NCBI GenBank assembly: GCA_013396525.1
Contig: VWYX01001265.1
Location: 89,540 to 153,539 of the forward strand
Direction of reading: 5' to 3'
Source of the DNA: Chaetorhynchus papuensis
Lineage: Eukaryota > Chordata > Aves > Passeriformes > Rhipiduridae
Length of the DNA: 64,000 bases
Shown here one piece after another: positions 45,961 to 57,063 of this stretch (position 1 is its first letter; each line of letters opens with the position of its first letter). Under the pieces are notes generated by a model. That model worked only from the letters and a program-made list of their open reading frames with translations, had not been told where the DNA came from and did not search any database. Both the position numbers and the translations under genes were made by a program.

Positions 45961-47226
45961 AGATTTTTATTTTGTAAACTGTCAGCATTCCAAGCTTGCC
46001 ATAAAACATCTCCAGACCTGGGAGAGGCGGCGAGGGCTGTGCAGATGCTGGGCTCGTGTGCAGCGTGGGTGAGGTTTGAAGTGGATATTTCCCAGGTCAC
46101 GTGGAAATGAAATCCTCGGCTGTGGCTGTTGAGTAACATCTTCACTCGTGATTTCTGGAGAACTCTGGGACAAACTTTGTGATCAGAGAAGGAAGGAGGG
46201 GGTGAAAGGGTCGTGGCTCTTCTTGTTTCTGCAAACGTTTTGTAGCCGCGTGCGGATGGAACCGTGCCAGGACCCGCAGCCTGCCAGGAGAGGCGAGCTC
46301 CCATCACCACGTGTTTCCTTTTTGTATCCCAAAGATGTGGGCACTCAGGAAGTGTTTTGCCAGCTGAAGTGAAAGGGATGGAAGCAGCCTTTATAAGCAG
46401 CACCAACCTCTGAGGAGCAGCCCCGAGTCCCTGCCGGGAGCGGCGGCAGCAGCGGAGCTGGGACTGCGGAGAGGCTGCGAGTATGGAACACATTAGTGAG
46501 AGTCAGGGTGGGGAGAGGGAGGTTGGGATGCTCTGCTGTCCCAGAGGCTGTGGAGGAGGATGAAGGCAGGATGTGGATGGTCCTTTTTGTTCTAAAACAA
46601 AGGGAAATGCCACTGATGGGCCAAGGCGTGGTCGCCCTCCACGGAAGGATAATCGTGGAGCCTTGGGCTTTTCTTGACTACAGGTATTTTATTTTAATTT
46701 TTTATATGTTTTTCTGCTGAGATCAGACGGTTGTTTGCAGCAGAAGCATGGCTGAGAGAGGATTTGAGCTGGGGAAAAAGCTGGATGAAGAATTGGTGGG
46801 AATTGCTGGGCTTGAGGCTGGACTTGGTGGGTGGAACTCGTGGTTTGTCACGGAACAGGTCGGGCTGGGTGGCTTGCAGTGATCCTCTTGGACCTTGGCA
46901 CTTATGGAACAGTGGAGTTGATGATTTTATTTAATGTTTTTGTGGGAAATGATCACATGGACATAACCTGGGAGCTGCCAGTTATCAGGTGTCGTAGAGG
47001 AAGAATTCTGTGTGAAGGGAGCTGAGAACACCTGGAAGCTGGCTTGGAGCTGATGGAGCTGGGAGCTGGTGACCCACATCTGATCCCTTTTAGATTTGCA
47101 ATGTCCCTTCTCCAGGTGCTCTCATTTGTGCCTCATTCCCCCTTTAGTGTCCTCCAGCCTCCCTTACTCCCCAGCAGCCCAAATTGTCAAACCTGTTGGA
47201 GCTTCCAGGCTTAAGACCATGTCATA
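45961..47226. other. Mostly unique DNA around the promoter candidate
   Basis: Apart from the TATA and CpG patch, no exon or CR1 copy is seen. CpG density is slightly raised from about 46200 to 46480 and falls off after 46640. Confidence 0.4.
46300..46510 (+). promoter_or_regulatory. Candidate TATA promoter and short first exon
   Basis: Seen: a TTTATAAG box at 46390-46397 is followed by a GC- and CpG-rich stretch (46421-46480, with GCCGGGAGCGGCGGCAGC) in otherwise CpG-poor DNA. An E-box CACGTG lies upstream at 46308-46313 and another at 46098-46103. An ATG at 46483 in the context CGAGTATGG (G at +4) begins M-E-H-I. A GTGAGAG donor-like site starts at 46496, so a first exon of about 46420-46495 is possible. 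Read through, the frame stops after 26 codons. The spacing from TATA box to CpG-rich leader fits a core promoter with transcription starting near 46420. It could be an alternative promoter of a surrounding gene, a non-coding RNA promoter or chance. The gene is not recognised. Confidence 0.35.
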
Positions 47227-47335
47227 AATCACAGACTCCCAGAATGGTTTGGGTGGGAAGGGACCTTAAAGCTCATCTCATTCCACCCCCTGCCATGGAC
47301 AGGGCCACCTTCCACTCTCCCAGGTTGCTCAGTCC
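47227..47335 (-). repeat. CR1 LINE terminal fragment
   Basis: Complemented CR1: 'CCCAGAATGGTTTGGGTGGG', 'AAGGGACCTTAAAGCTCATC', 'CCCTGCCATGGACAGGGCCA', 'CCTTCCACTCTCCCAGG'. Confidence 0.93.
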
Positions 47336-48396
47336 CCGTTTGGAGAGGCCCAGAAGGAATGTTTGTGTCAGAGTGCCTCTCTTGCACGATGCCTCGAGGC
47401 CATGCAGAACTGATTTCTTAAGTCCATGTGGTTTTGTCTGGTTTTTTCTACTAAACAGGAGGGAAACCCTTGAGATCAGCGCTGGGAGGCAGAAGAGAGG
47501 TGGTGGAGGAGTCGATGTGGGATGTGGGACAGGTCTGAGCCGAGGAGCCGAGGGACAACAGGTACAGCACAAAGGAGCTCTGCTGTGTGAGGCTGCCCCA
47601 TGCCCGGGGTTAAGTTGCTTCTTCCCTTGCTGGATTTTAACATAATTTGCCAAAACATCTCACACCCTGCTAGCAACACTCTCCTCCTCCTCCCCATAGT
47701 GCAGTTGAAATAATGGTGAGATGAGGAAAGCTTGTAAAACTAGGGCACAGTGTCACCCCCCAGAGCTTTAATCAAGCCCCTTACATATTTTTTGGCCATC
47801 AGCTCTTTCATTTAATCATCCATTAATTGCTGAAAGTTTTAGCCAAACTCATTTGGCAGAACTGCAGGCGAAGAAGCAGCGTTTCACAATATTCTGGTTT
47901 CAGCAGTTTTAAATTCTGATTTTAAAAGCAGTGTTGAGTGTCACTAATGGTGTGAGCTCAGTGTCTGGGTGCCTCGGGATCCAAATCCCTGCACACAGCT
48001 CAGGGGGAAGTTGGGCTCTGAACATTTTTCTTCTTTAGCATCATTCTCTGGGCACATTCTTGTCCCCAAACTCTTTGTAATCGAGGTGTGAGGATGAGTC
48101 CATGGGTGCACAGCTCTTGCGGGGGTGTGTGGCTGACTGGGAGCCTTCCAATCTCACTGCAGAGGCTGGAATTGCTGCCAGCAGCACATTTCTCCTTCTC
48201 CAGTTTTCTTCTCACTCCTGTAAGGAAGCCAGAGGATGAGATTTTGTGCCCTGTGCTGAGCTCCTTCAGGCAAACTCCGGCTCTGGAGTATTGTCAAAAC
48301 CTCTGATGAGTTTGGGCTCCAGCAGAGGTGTCAGTGATGCCTTAAGAGGCCACCTAAAAAACAGAGACCAGACAGGAGTAAGGGAATAAAGGTGGG
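47336..48396. other. Unique non-coding DNA before the assembly gap
   Basis: No exon or mobile element is recognised. AT-rich DNA at 47760-47900 looks non-repetitive. Confidence 0.42.
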
Positions 48397-48866
48397 NNNN
48401 NNNNNNNNNNNNNNNNNNNNNNNNNNNNNNNNNNNNNNNNNNNNNNNNNNNNNNNNNNNNNNNNNNNNNNNNNNNNNNNNNNNNNNNNNNNNNNNNNNNN
48501 NNNNNNNNNNNNNNNNNNNNNNNNNNNNNNNNNNNNNNNNNNNNNNNNNNNNNNNNNNNNNNNNNNNNNNNNNNNNNNNNNNNNNNNNNNNNNNNNNNNN
48601 NNNNNNNNNNNNNNNNNNNNNNNNNNNNNNNNNNNNNNNNNNNNNNNNNNNNNNNNNNNNNNNNNNNNNNNNNNNNNNNNNNNNNNNNNNNNNNNNNNNN
48701 NNNNNNNNNNNNNNNNNNNNNNNNNNNNNNNNNNNNNNNNNNNNNNNNNNNNNNNNNNNNNNNNNNNNNNNNNNNNNNNNNNNNNNNNNNNNNNNNNNNN
48801 NNNNNNNNNNNNNNNNNNNNNNNNNNNNNNNNNNNNNNNNNNNNNNNNNNNNNNNNNNNNNNNNNN
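48397..48866. other. Assembly gap, 470 N
   Basis: An unbroken run of N. Its length may be an estimate. Open frames that run through it are artefacts. Confidence 0.99.
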
Positions 48867-49945
48867 TTTTCTGGCCCAGGGACACAAGGACACCGAGAGG
48901 CAGCAGCATCCTGCACAAAGCTGCTCTGTCAGCCCAGGTTTTGGAGTGGAAGCAGCACGTGGATGGTGTCTGGGAGCCACCAGAGTTACTCAGGTTGGGA
49001 TCTGGCTCCTAAATCTGACTCCTGTTCTTAGGGGAACTTGGATGAAGTGTGATGGGCTGTGGTGAAGCACATGAGGTGCTCTCAAGGTCCCTTTTGGCCT
49101 TGAACTCTGCTACTCTGGGAAGAAATCACAGCTGCATCTCTAATGACACAGGGCCGGTCCAAGCCCCTGTTTTGACTCTCTGTCAGAGGATTTCTCCAGG
49201 AGCACCGTGTCCTTGGGAGTCGTGTTTGGAGCATCTGCTCCCTATATTCTTGGGCTGAACTGCTTCCAGCAGGCTTAGCAACTGTGCCTGTGATTTCCTC
49301 CAGGAAATCCAGCCATGCAGGGTGGTGTTTAGCTTATGGGACTGTGACTATCAAACCATCATGGCCTTCTTAAGTTGCCTTTTTTATTATTTTTTAAAAA
49401 TATTTTAGCTGTCTCCCCACCCCCAACCCCTTATCTGTGCATCTATGGAGTGGTTTTTTTTCCTGCCTTGTTCAAGTGAAAGAGTAAATCCTTTTTGATT
49501 TATTCCAGAGCAGCCCTCGAGCTCAGCTCCTGTGAGAGCCTGCTGACTTGGAGTTCAAAAGATCTCACGTCTTTGAGGCCAGGCTGTGGTCCTCCATCTT
49601 GCCTCAAAGTTAAACTGAAAGAGAAAATTCCTTTTCTTCTTAAAAAGAGAGAAAATCACCATGCTGTGTAAGGGAATCAGACTCTCACCTGGAGCAGCAG
49701 AGAATGCCAACATGCAGAATTCCAGGTTAAAATCTGGTTGTTTAGCAAGGCTTTATTTTCAAGCACTGAGCACGTTGTTTAGGAAGTGTTTTATGGAGAT
49801 AAATGCTCCTTGAAAAGCAGTGCTGTTGCCTGGCTGGGGTCCAACCTGTGATCCTACATTAAAGCATTTTTTTGGGTGTTTAAACCACTGCATTACCACG
49901 GTGGCTAGAAATGGTAGTTCTCATCCCTGACTTCCTGCAGATCTG
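48867..49945. other. Unique non-coding DNA after the gap
   Basis: No gene or repeat is recognised apart from a T- and A-rich stretch at 49379-49406. Confidence 0.42.
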
Positions 49946-50158
49946 CAGGGTTAGATGAGATATTAGGAAGAAATTCTTTACTATAAGAGTGGTGGTGAGG
50001 CCCTGGAACAGAATTCCCAGAGAAGCTGTGGCTGCCCCTGGATCCCTGGAAGTGTCCAAGGCCAGGTTGGATGGGGCTTGGAGCACTCTGGGATAGTGGA
50101 AGAGGGTGGGATGGGATGATCTTTAAAGTCCCTTCCAGCCCAGATCATTCCATGATTC
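49946..50158 (+). repeat. CR1 LINE 3' fragment
   Basis: 'TTAGATGAGATATTAGGAAG', 'AAATTCTTTACTATAAGAGT', 'CAGAGAAGCTGTGGCTGCCC', 'GGTTGGATGGGGCTTGGAGC', 'TTTAAAGTCCCTTCCAGCCC', ending 'ATTCCATGATTCA'. The 'CTGCCCATGGCAGGGG' block has been deleted. Confidence 0.94.
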
Positions 50159-53132
50159 AATGAGGTGCAGGCAGATACCTGGCCTATATCTATGTGTGTA
50201 TGATTTTTATCCATGTAGAGAGCAAAATGAACCTGGAAGAACTATTTCTATCCTATTTCACTTCCACAGGGCCCTGCTTAGTCCAGATTTATGCAGTTGT
50301 GGCTGCAGCTGGGAGCTTGGAAGGGCACGGGTAATGGATGGGAGACTTTTAATAGATATAGGGACACCCTCCTTTTAAAATCCAGCTCCTCTGAGCAGGG
50401 TGACCTTGGCTCTGCTTCTGATTTGGGAATCCAGCCCTGCAGGGGGAAGGAGATGCTGATCCATGGAACAAAGGATTGACCAGACACCAGCAGGAGAGAA
50501 AGCACAGCTTGGGCTGGGGGAGGTTTCAGCACATGTGAGGCTTGCAGGTAAAGCTATGGGTGCTCTCTCAAATTTGAATACACATCTGGGAGGGGTGTAT
50601 CTCTATTTTTTTAAAAGCTGCAGTCCTGGTATGGCCTGCTGGGGGGAAACCCAGCTTTTTTATCTGCCTCCAGGCAGCACAAAGGACTGGCAGCCCTCAG
50701 GTAGCCCTCAGAGGTGTGGGGAAAATCTCACAGGCTGTTTTGCCAGGCCTTCTCAGCAGAAGAAGAACTCTTCCAGAAATCCTTTCTTTCAAAGTTTTTG
50801 GGCCTGTGGAGAGTGTGCATGGGAACACCTTGGTGTTTTACCCCACTTTCAGGAAAAAATGTGTAGAAAACTGTCTAAAGCTGGCATCTGTGGGGACAGT
50901 AAAGCCACCCAGCTCAGGTGACAGTAAAGGACAGGTGACACTGGCTCTTCTGCTGTTCTGTGCCCACTCTTCCTGCTTTTCCTTCAGAGAAAACCCACAT
51001 CCTGACTTTCTCCTGTGTTCTGAGCCAGCAGTAAAGTAGGAAAACGTTTTTTCCCCAAATCTAATTTGAAACATGATGACTGGACCGTTCTTAAACAGCT
51101 TCCAACTTAACAATAAAGAAACTTCACAGAGTGCTTGGCAGGAGCCTCTGTACATAATTTAGATCATAATCAGATGCATTAACACATTTTATATGGATCT
51201 CATGGGGGCCAGGAAGATGAGGTGTGCTGGGTAATTTCTTTCCAGATTTCTTTACCTGATTGTTTATTACTCCTGGGGACTTCATTTGTGGTCCAAATGT
51301 CACCAGCAGAATCCTGCTGCTTCATGTGCCTGCATTTAGAGTAGCTGGTAGCGAGGCTTCAAATTCCTTAATTGCTGTGTTCTCCTCAATCTTTCCTTCT
51401 GTGGTTGTCAAAGGGAAGATGGGGAGGGAGAGAGGGAAGGGGAACAAAAAAAAAAAAGGGACCCAAATCCTGCAAATTGCTGAGCTTCCCCTGTGCCTGG
51501 AGCTCGGTGGGAGGGAAGGTGCTGAGAGTGCTCCATGTTTCCCACTGAGTACAATCAGGAGCTGCTCCAGGAGAGCTGCATGGGGGAAGCACTTCCTCTC
51601 TCCCCTTTCCCTTTGAGATGTTCATCAGAAGCAGCTCTAATTTTATAAATCTCCTGAAAGCTTTTCCACACTCGGAGAAGAGAAATGGCCGTGTGTCTCT
51701 CACATCGCTTCACCGCCTTGCCGTGAATCCGCCCATGCCCAGGACATCCTTGTAAAATCTCTGCTTTGACAGAAAAATCTGTTGCCGCTTCAAAAAGCGA
51801 TGTTTTGGATGTGTTTCTGCTCCGCTGGTTTGCATTATCCCCACAAAAGGTGGGAAGGGAAGTTCCTGTCACTTCAACGTCTCCTTTGTATGTGCTGGAG
51901 TAATCCCCCTCCCCGTGTGGTCCATGGGATTTATTTGTCACTGAATGCCATGGACTCGTGGAAAGCTGGGATTCCCAACCCTTCCCCAGCCAGGGGCCAG
52001 GCTCTGCTCCCAGCTGGATGCACAGCTCAGGGTGGGACATGGGGGGCTGCTCCTGTTCACTCGCTCGTCCAGGCTGGAACCACCCAACGGTGACCTCAGC
52101 CAGCTGCCATTGATCCAGGGGATCCAGGAGTTGGCACAACCAGGAGTCAAAGCTCCAAGGCAAGTCAGATGTGGCCTGGGTGTTTGGGAAGGTGAGAAAG
52201 CCCAAGAGCATGAAAGTGGCTGGGTTCTACCTCTGGATTTGGGCCAGAGAACAGGCCTTGGGACCACAGCAGCCCATAGCAAAACCACAGTGATAATGGT
52301 ACTGAAAAACCCACCTTTTTCACTGATAATGGTACTGAAAAACCCACCTTTTTCACTGATAATGGTACTGAAAACCACCCCAGAGGAGAAACACGGATTT
52401 GTTTTCCTCTTTTTTTTTTTCTTTAATAATTGTTTATCAGCATCAGGTGATGATGCAACAGCAGCATCCCAGATTAGCTGAGCTCGTCAAGTGGCTTTTA
52501 CCACCGAGCTTAATGGTGATGGAGAAATGAGTATCCTTAAAAATCAGAGCTGATGGGCTTGTTGAATTTCCATTTTGTGTACTGAGTGAATCCTGGCGTC
52601 TCATCCTGTAACTCCAGTGCCTTGTGCTGTTGTAATGTCCACAAGGAGAGAGGAGAGGGTGAAGAGCTGAGTCTCCCACAAACTCCTGACTTTGCCTGGG
52701 TTTTCCAGCTAAATGGTGAGGAATGGCGTAACTTGCAGGATATTCTGCCTCAAGATATAAAAGTTAGGGTGGTTGTGCTCTCCTGGACAAACCATTTCAC
52801 CTCCATCTCGTGATTCAAGCTTGGCAGGAGAGCCTCAGAGCAGCCTGATCCAGGCTCCGAAGGGTTTTTGCAAGCAGGGCAGGCAGGAGGAGTACAAGAG
52901 GGAGAAAATATCCCCAGTCCCTTTGCTATTTATAGCCACGTCACAAGCGGTTTTCTTGCTCCCAGTGCCCAACTTTGCAGCTGGGACTGATGAATTCTCC
53001 TTAGGTCAGTGGCACACACAGTTTGGAGAAGCTTGATGGGTTCTGGGTCTGGCTGCTGGAATTGCTGCTGAGCAGGGGGAATGAGGAATTCAGGTTCTCT
53101 TTAGATGGGGAATATACTGGGCTACTTTGAAC
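50159..53132. other. Unique DNA with a 33-base repeat
   Basis: No exon is supported. The complement-strand frame 51555-52211 is open for 218 codons but has no recognisable domain or splice structure. An A run lies at 51447-51458. The 33-base repeat at 52291-52377 is listed separately. Confidence 0.42.
52291..52377. repeat. 33-base tandem repeat, 2.6 copies, frame-preserving
   Basis: Units at 52291-52323, 52324-52356 and a partial one from 52357. Each begins TGATAATGGTACTGAAAA and then has 'CCCACCTTTTTCAC'. The first two are identical. Because 33 is a multiple of three, one + strand frame repeats an 11-residue block (MVLKNPPFSLI). The flanks give no sign of a real gene. Confidence 0.93.
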
Positions 53133-53377
53133 TGCCAGAGGTCAGAGTTAGGTCAGATTTTAGGATGAAATCCTTTACTCAGAATGTGGTGAGGCCCTGG
53201 CACAGGGTGCCCAGAGAAGCTGTGGCTGCCCTTGGATCCCTGGAAGTGTCCAAGGCCAGGTTGGATGGGGCTTGGGTCAACCTGGGACAGTGGAAGGTGT
53301 CCCTGCCCATGGCAGGGGGTGGAATGGGATGAGCTTTAAGGTTCCTCCCAACCGAAACCATTCCATGATTCTACGAT
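53133..53377 (+). repeat. CR1 LINE 3' fragment
   Basis: 'GGCCCTGGCACAGGGTGCCC', 'AGAGAAGCTGTGGCTGCCCT', 'GTGTCCAAGGCCAGGTTGGA', 'CCCTGCCCATGGCAGGGGGT', 'GGAATGGGATGAGCTTTAAG', ending 'CCATTCCATGATTCTACGAT'. The tail is well preserved, including a start of the terminal ATTCTA-type repeat. It is among the least diverged copies. Confidence 0.96.
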
Positions 53378-55024
53378 TGTACTGGGAGATGCTTTTTAAA
53401 TATCTCAAGGATATTAGAGAGAGAATAGACATAAATCAGGCAGAATGGAAAAGATAAAACAACTCTTCTGGTGGTTGGCAATGGGAATAAAGTGCATTTG
53501 TCTGTATCAGGCAGCAGGACGCTGCCTGTTGTGAACGTGTGTGGTTGCCCTCCTCTGGCTGAAAACAGAACAACCTCCCCGGTTCAGAGACTTTTTTGGG
53601 GGCAGGATTGTTGTGTTTCTTCGGAGTGACTTTGAAAAGAGCCAGGAGCGTTTCAGACCCTGGGAATTGATCGGTGCAACTTCTCACCCTTCGTCTGCAA
53701 AGCCACCCTGGGCAAGGGGCGACTTCTGAGCTGCTGGAGGATGAGTTGTCCAGAGCCAAGGGATCCAACAAAGCAAGAACGTGTCACTAAACATGGCCAA
53801 ACTCTGCTAGGGTGGGTGTGGGGTAGGCAGGGCTTGGAGAGGCTGCAGAACACAGCTTGCTGCAAGATGTGGCTCTGAGGAATCTGTCACCAAAGCCTGG
53901 TGACCCCACAGCCCTGTCACACCTCAGAACAGGCAGCTGACCCCTGCCTGCCGCTCTGCTCAGTGGAGTTGGCTCGAGTTATGCATCAGGCTGAGAATTA
54001 CGTGACAGGTTTAATTAGCAAATCATTTGCTGACCTTCAGTTTTATGAAAATAGTCTAAAAGTGAGTTTATCAGCAGTTAGCTGTTCCAGCAGAGAAGCA
54101 GAGGCTTAGAGGATTTAAGGGAACTGCGTCCAGCACTGGTGATTTCCACTCGGGTGTGTTAGACCATGTCCTTGAAGGCTGCTGATACTAAGTCAGGTAA
54201 TCCTGGTCAGCAAAAGCACTGGCTTGTGCTTTGAATTTTTTTTTTTTTCATCTGGATCAGGACCAGCAAAGTCAGGGAGATTGCTGTGTGCCTTGAGAGA
54301 GTGTATTAAAGGTGAAACCTTTGCTCTGCATTTGGAACCGTTCCAAAATGTGAATCCTAGGAACTATAGATTTTGTCTTCTATGGATTTTGGCAAGACAG
54401 CTGTTGGAGCAGCTGAAAGGGAAATGAACCTGAGAGGAGCTTTTGACTTTGGTGAAACTCAATAGTTACTTTCCAGTAACAGGGAGGCATTAAAAAACAG
54501 TGCCAAATCTGGTGGCACCTGCAATTCAGACAGCATCTAATCCATGCTTTTTTTCTCCCACTACAGCAACCAGACAGGATCCAGGGTGGGATGTGCACAC
54601 CTTGTGTACCTCTCTGCATGTTGGATACACGAGAGGATTTGGGGAAACGATTGTGTGGTGTTTGAGCAGAGAGCTGGTCCTTAAAAGGCCGTCCCTTAAA
54701 ACATCTTTTAATGTCAGCCCAGTCTTGCTCTCGTGAATGTTTTATCACCTCCTACAAGTATTAAGTCCTGCAATGCCACTAAAACACCTTGAATTTTAGT
54801 GTGAAAGTGGTGTTTGTGTCTGAACTGAAGAGATGTGTTCCTGTGTGCAGAGGTGAATGCTGGAGAGAGGGAAGCATGGTGTGCTGTGCTCCTCGCTGCC
54901 ACCAGCTCATACATTCGATGAAAAGCTTTCAAAGAGTTGTTTTTATTATACATTACAACTTTGTCTAGTTCAGATGTCTCCAGGAAAGGCTTCCACCTTC
55001 TCTCTGTGGCATTTCTTTGAATTG
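53378..55024. other. Unique non-coding DNA
   Basis: No exon or mobile element is recognised. A T run lies at 54236-54248. Confidence 0.42.
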
Positions 55025-55185
55025 TGGAACAAATAAGGTTGGAAGGGATCTTTGGAAATCTCTAATTCAATGTCCTGCCTATGGCAGAGGTAGATGAGAT
55101 TGCTCAAGGCTTTGTCCAGTTGAGGTTTGACTGCTGAGCTGGAGGGTCCAGCAGCTCTCCAGGCTCCTGTTCCAGTCATTCCCTT
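55025..55185 (-). repeat. Old CR1 LINE 3' fragment
   Basis: 'GGTTGGAAGGGATCTTTGGA', 'AATCTCTAATTCAATGTCCT', 'GAGATTGCTCAAGGCTTTGT', 'CCAGTTGAGGTTTGACTGCT' follow the complement of an older CR1 type ('TTGCTCAGGGCCTTGTCCAG'). Divergence is clearly greater than in the 'CATGGCAGGGGG' copies. Confidence 0.78.
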
Positions 55186-55911
55186 TCCCACTGAATATCC
55201 ACACAGGAGACTACATCAGAAACCTTGCAGCTATCAAGGTAATCAGCATCTGCCAAGGAGGTCACTCAGTTTCAGAAGACAAATCGATGAGGTTCAGTTT
55301 GCCCACAGCACATCTTCTTACCCTTGATGGCCATGGGAATGGATTCCAGGAGGATTTGCTCCATCCCTGCCCACAGGCTTCAGCTGGCAGCAAGGTGCTG
55401 CTGTCCTTTATTCCAGGTGCAGACACTCTGCAGAGTGACTTTGTTGTCAAAGTTAATACCTGGAAGGTGAGTGCAGATAACCTTGGCTTCCTCTTGACTT
55501 GGCTGCTCACAGGCTTTCACTGCCTCCTCCAATAAAGCCTTTACAATTGCTTAGAGACACTTCAAGTTGTTAATGTTTAAATAAAGGGATTAATTTCAGG
55601 CCTCCTGCTGCTCAAGTTGCACGTTTGAGTTTTGAGGAAGTGCCTTTTCCCTGCGAGGAGGTGCGAACGGGCTCGGCAGAGCGGCTCCCTTTGATCAGCT
55701 AAATGGACTGGAACTCGGTGTGAGGAGCCACTGAACTCCTCAGCATCGATTTGCACTTGCCAGGCAATGGAGACAATTACAATGGCTCCATGAAGAGTAA
55801 ATACAGAGGGATCTTAGGGCATGGATACGGGCAGGTGCCTCAGGAACGCCTGCCCTTCCAACCTGTTCCTGCTGTTGATTTTATTGATGATTGAATTGGG
55901 ATTTTAACATT
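55186..55911. other. Unique DNA with weak splice-site pairs
   Basis: CACACAG at 55200-55206 and AAG|GTAATC at 55238-55239 enclose 32 bases. TTATTCCAG ending at 55416 and AAG|GTGAGT at 55466-55467 enclose 50 bases, open in two frames. These could be small exons, but two in 270 bases next to an old CR1 is more likely chance. Confidence 0.35.
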
Positions 55912-55980
55912 TCCATGCCTTGGTTTCCCCACCTATAAATTACTTGTGTCTTCCTCGTGGGTTATTGAGCTTGGCTGACA
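55912..55980 (+). repeat. MIR-class SINE 3' remnant
   Basis: CATGCCTTGGTTTCCCCACC followed by 'TATAAATTAC' and 'CTCGTGGGTTATTGAG' matches the MIR pattern 'GTGCCTCAGTTTCCCCATCT', 'GTAAAATGGG', 'CTCATAGGGTTGTTGTGAG'. Boundaries are approximate. Confidence 0.6.
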
Positions 55981-56553
55981 CGTATAAAAATTGTCAAGGT
56001 AGGGTGCCAAGCTCACACCAACCATTTTATTTTTAGTGCCTTTTGAAATCTTGGACTTTTTGTTCTCCCTTTTATCTGTCTCTTTCTTTTTAATCACACC
56101 AAATGGAAATAAATTCGATCACAGCTGGTGCTGGAGAAGAATCATTAGTCCCATCCAGCTGGCTGTCTCGGGGCCAGAGCGGGATTGTTCCCTACGCTGC
56201 ATTTCCAAAGTATTTTATCTCCTTTAGCCCTGTGCGTGTGGAGTGATGAGCTCCTTTCACTTCTGTCAGCTCCCGTCATCGATCCCAACAGGAAGGGCTA
56301 TTTTTAGGTGGCTGGGAGTAAATGGACATCAGGCACCGTGGAAAGGGGACTGGGTTATTTTTGGAAAGCCATCAGCAGCCGCTCTGGCGGGTCCTGCTGC
56401 GGGATTTGTCTTCGGCCGGGCTGTCTCAGGTTGTGGTATCGGTTCCCAAGGTTGTGAACCTGGTTTCTTGGATGTGATCTGCACTCTGAACGTGGAATCA
56501 GCAGCTGCTGGAGGTTGTGTTGATGGCATCAGTTTCTGGGATTCAATGCCCCC
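55981..56553. other. Unique non-coding DNA
   Basis: Nothing recognisable. A moderately CpG-rich stretch lies at 56375-56445 without promoter elements. Confidence 0.4.
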
Positions 56554-56683
56554 TAGGCCAGGTTGGCTGGGGCCCTGAGCAACCTGATCTAGTGAGTGGC
56601 ATCCCTGCCCGTGGCAGGGGCTGGAATGAGACGAGCCTTAAAGTCTTGTCCAACCCAAACCAGTCTGGGATTCTGGGATTCAG
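56554..56683 (+). repeat. CR1 LINE terminal fragment
   Basis: 'TAGGCCAGGTTGGCTGGGGC', 'CCTGAGCAACCTGATCTAGT', 'GGCATCCCTGCCCGTGGCAG', 'GTCCAACCCAAACCAGTCTG', then a short ATTCTGGG repeat. This is the common tail type with moderate divergence. Confidence 0.93.
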
Positions 56684-56958
56684 GTGATGGCTGAGCTGGA
56701 GATTTTGGGGGAGAGGATGAGGTTGGTTAAGGGGCAACATGGCAAGTGCACCTGGAGTGGAGCCAAGCCGTGGAGATGATCCCACAGCTGGAGCCCTGGA
56801 TGGACGTGCAGGAACTTGGCATCTGTCAGTGGCCACACAGCAGCTTTGGGGTGCTCTTGGGAGTTGGTTTGGGGTTACTCTGCTTCAGAGGAGTGCAGAA
56901 GGATGATGTTTTCTTGGTGCTGCTTAGTCCTTCTCATGAACAATTTTTGTCATTTGGG

Positions 56959-57063
56959 GACACGGTTTAGGGTGGGCTTGGCAGCGCTGGTTTGATAGCT
57001 GGACTCGGTGATCTCAGAGGGCTTTTCCAACCCTAATGATTCTGTGATTCCATGATTCCATAA
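56959..57063 (+). repeat. CR1 LINE terminal fragment ('ACTTGAGGAC' tail type)
   Basis: 'GGTTTAGGGTGGGCTTGGCA', 'GCTGGACTCGGTGATCTCAG', 'GCTTTTCCAACCCTAATGAT' and the terminal 'TCTGTGATTCCATGATTCCA'. It is well preserved at the 3' end. Confidence 0.92.

Noticed and set aside
48266..49012. Open frames of about 200 codons across the gap
   Set aside because: They consist almost entirely of undetermined bases.
51555..52211. 218-codon open frame on the complement strand
   Set aside because: No recognisable domain, no splice signals, low-complexity ends and overlap with equally long frames on the other strand; chance is the simplest explanation.
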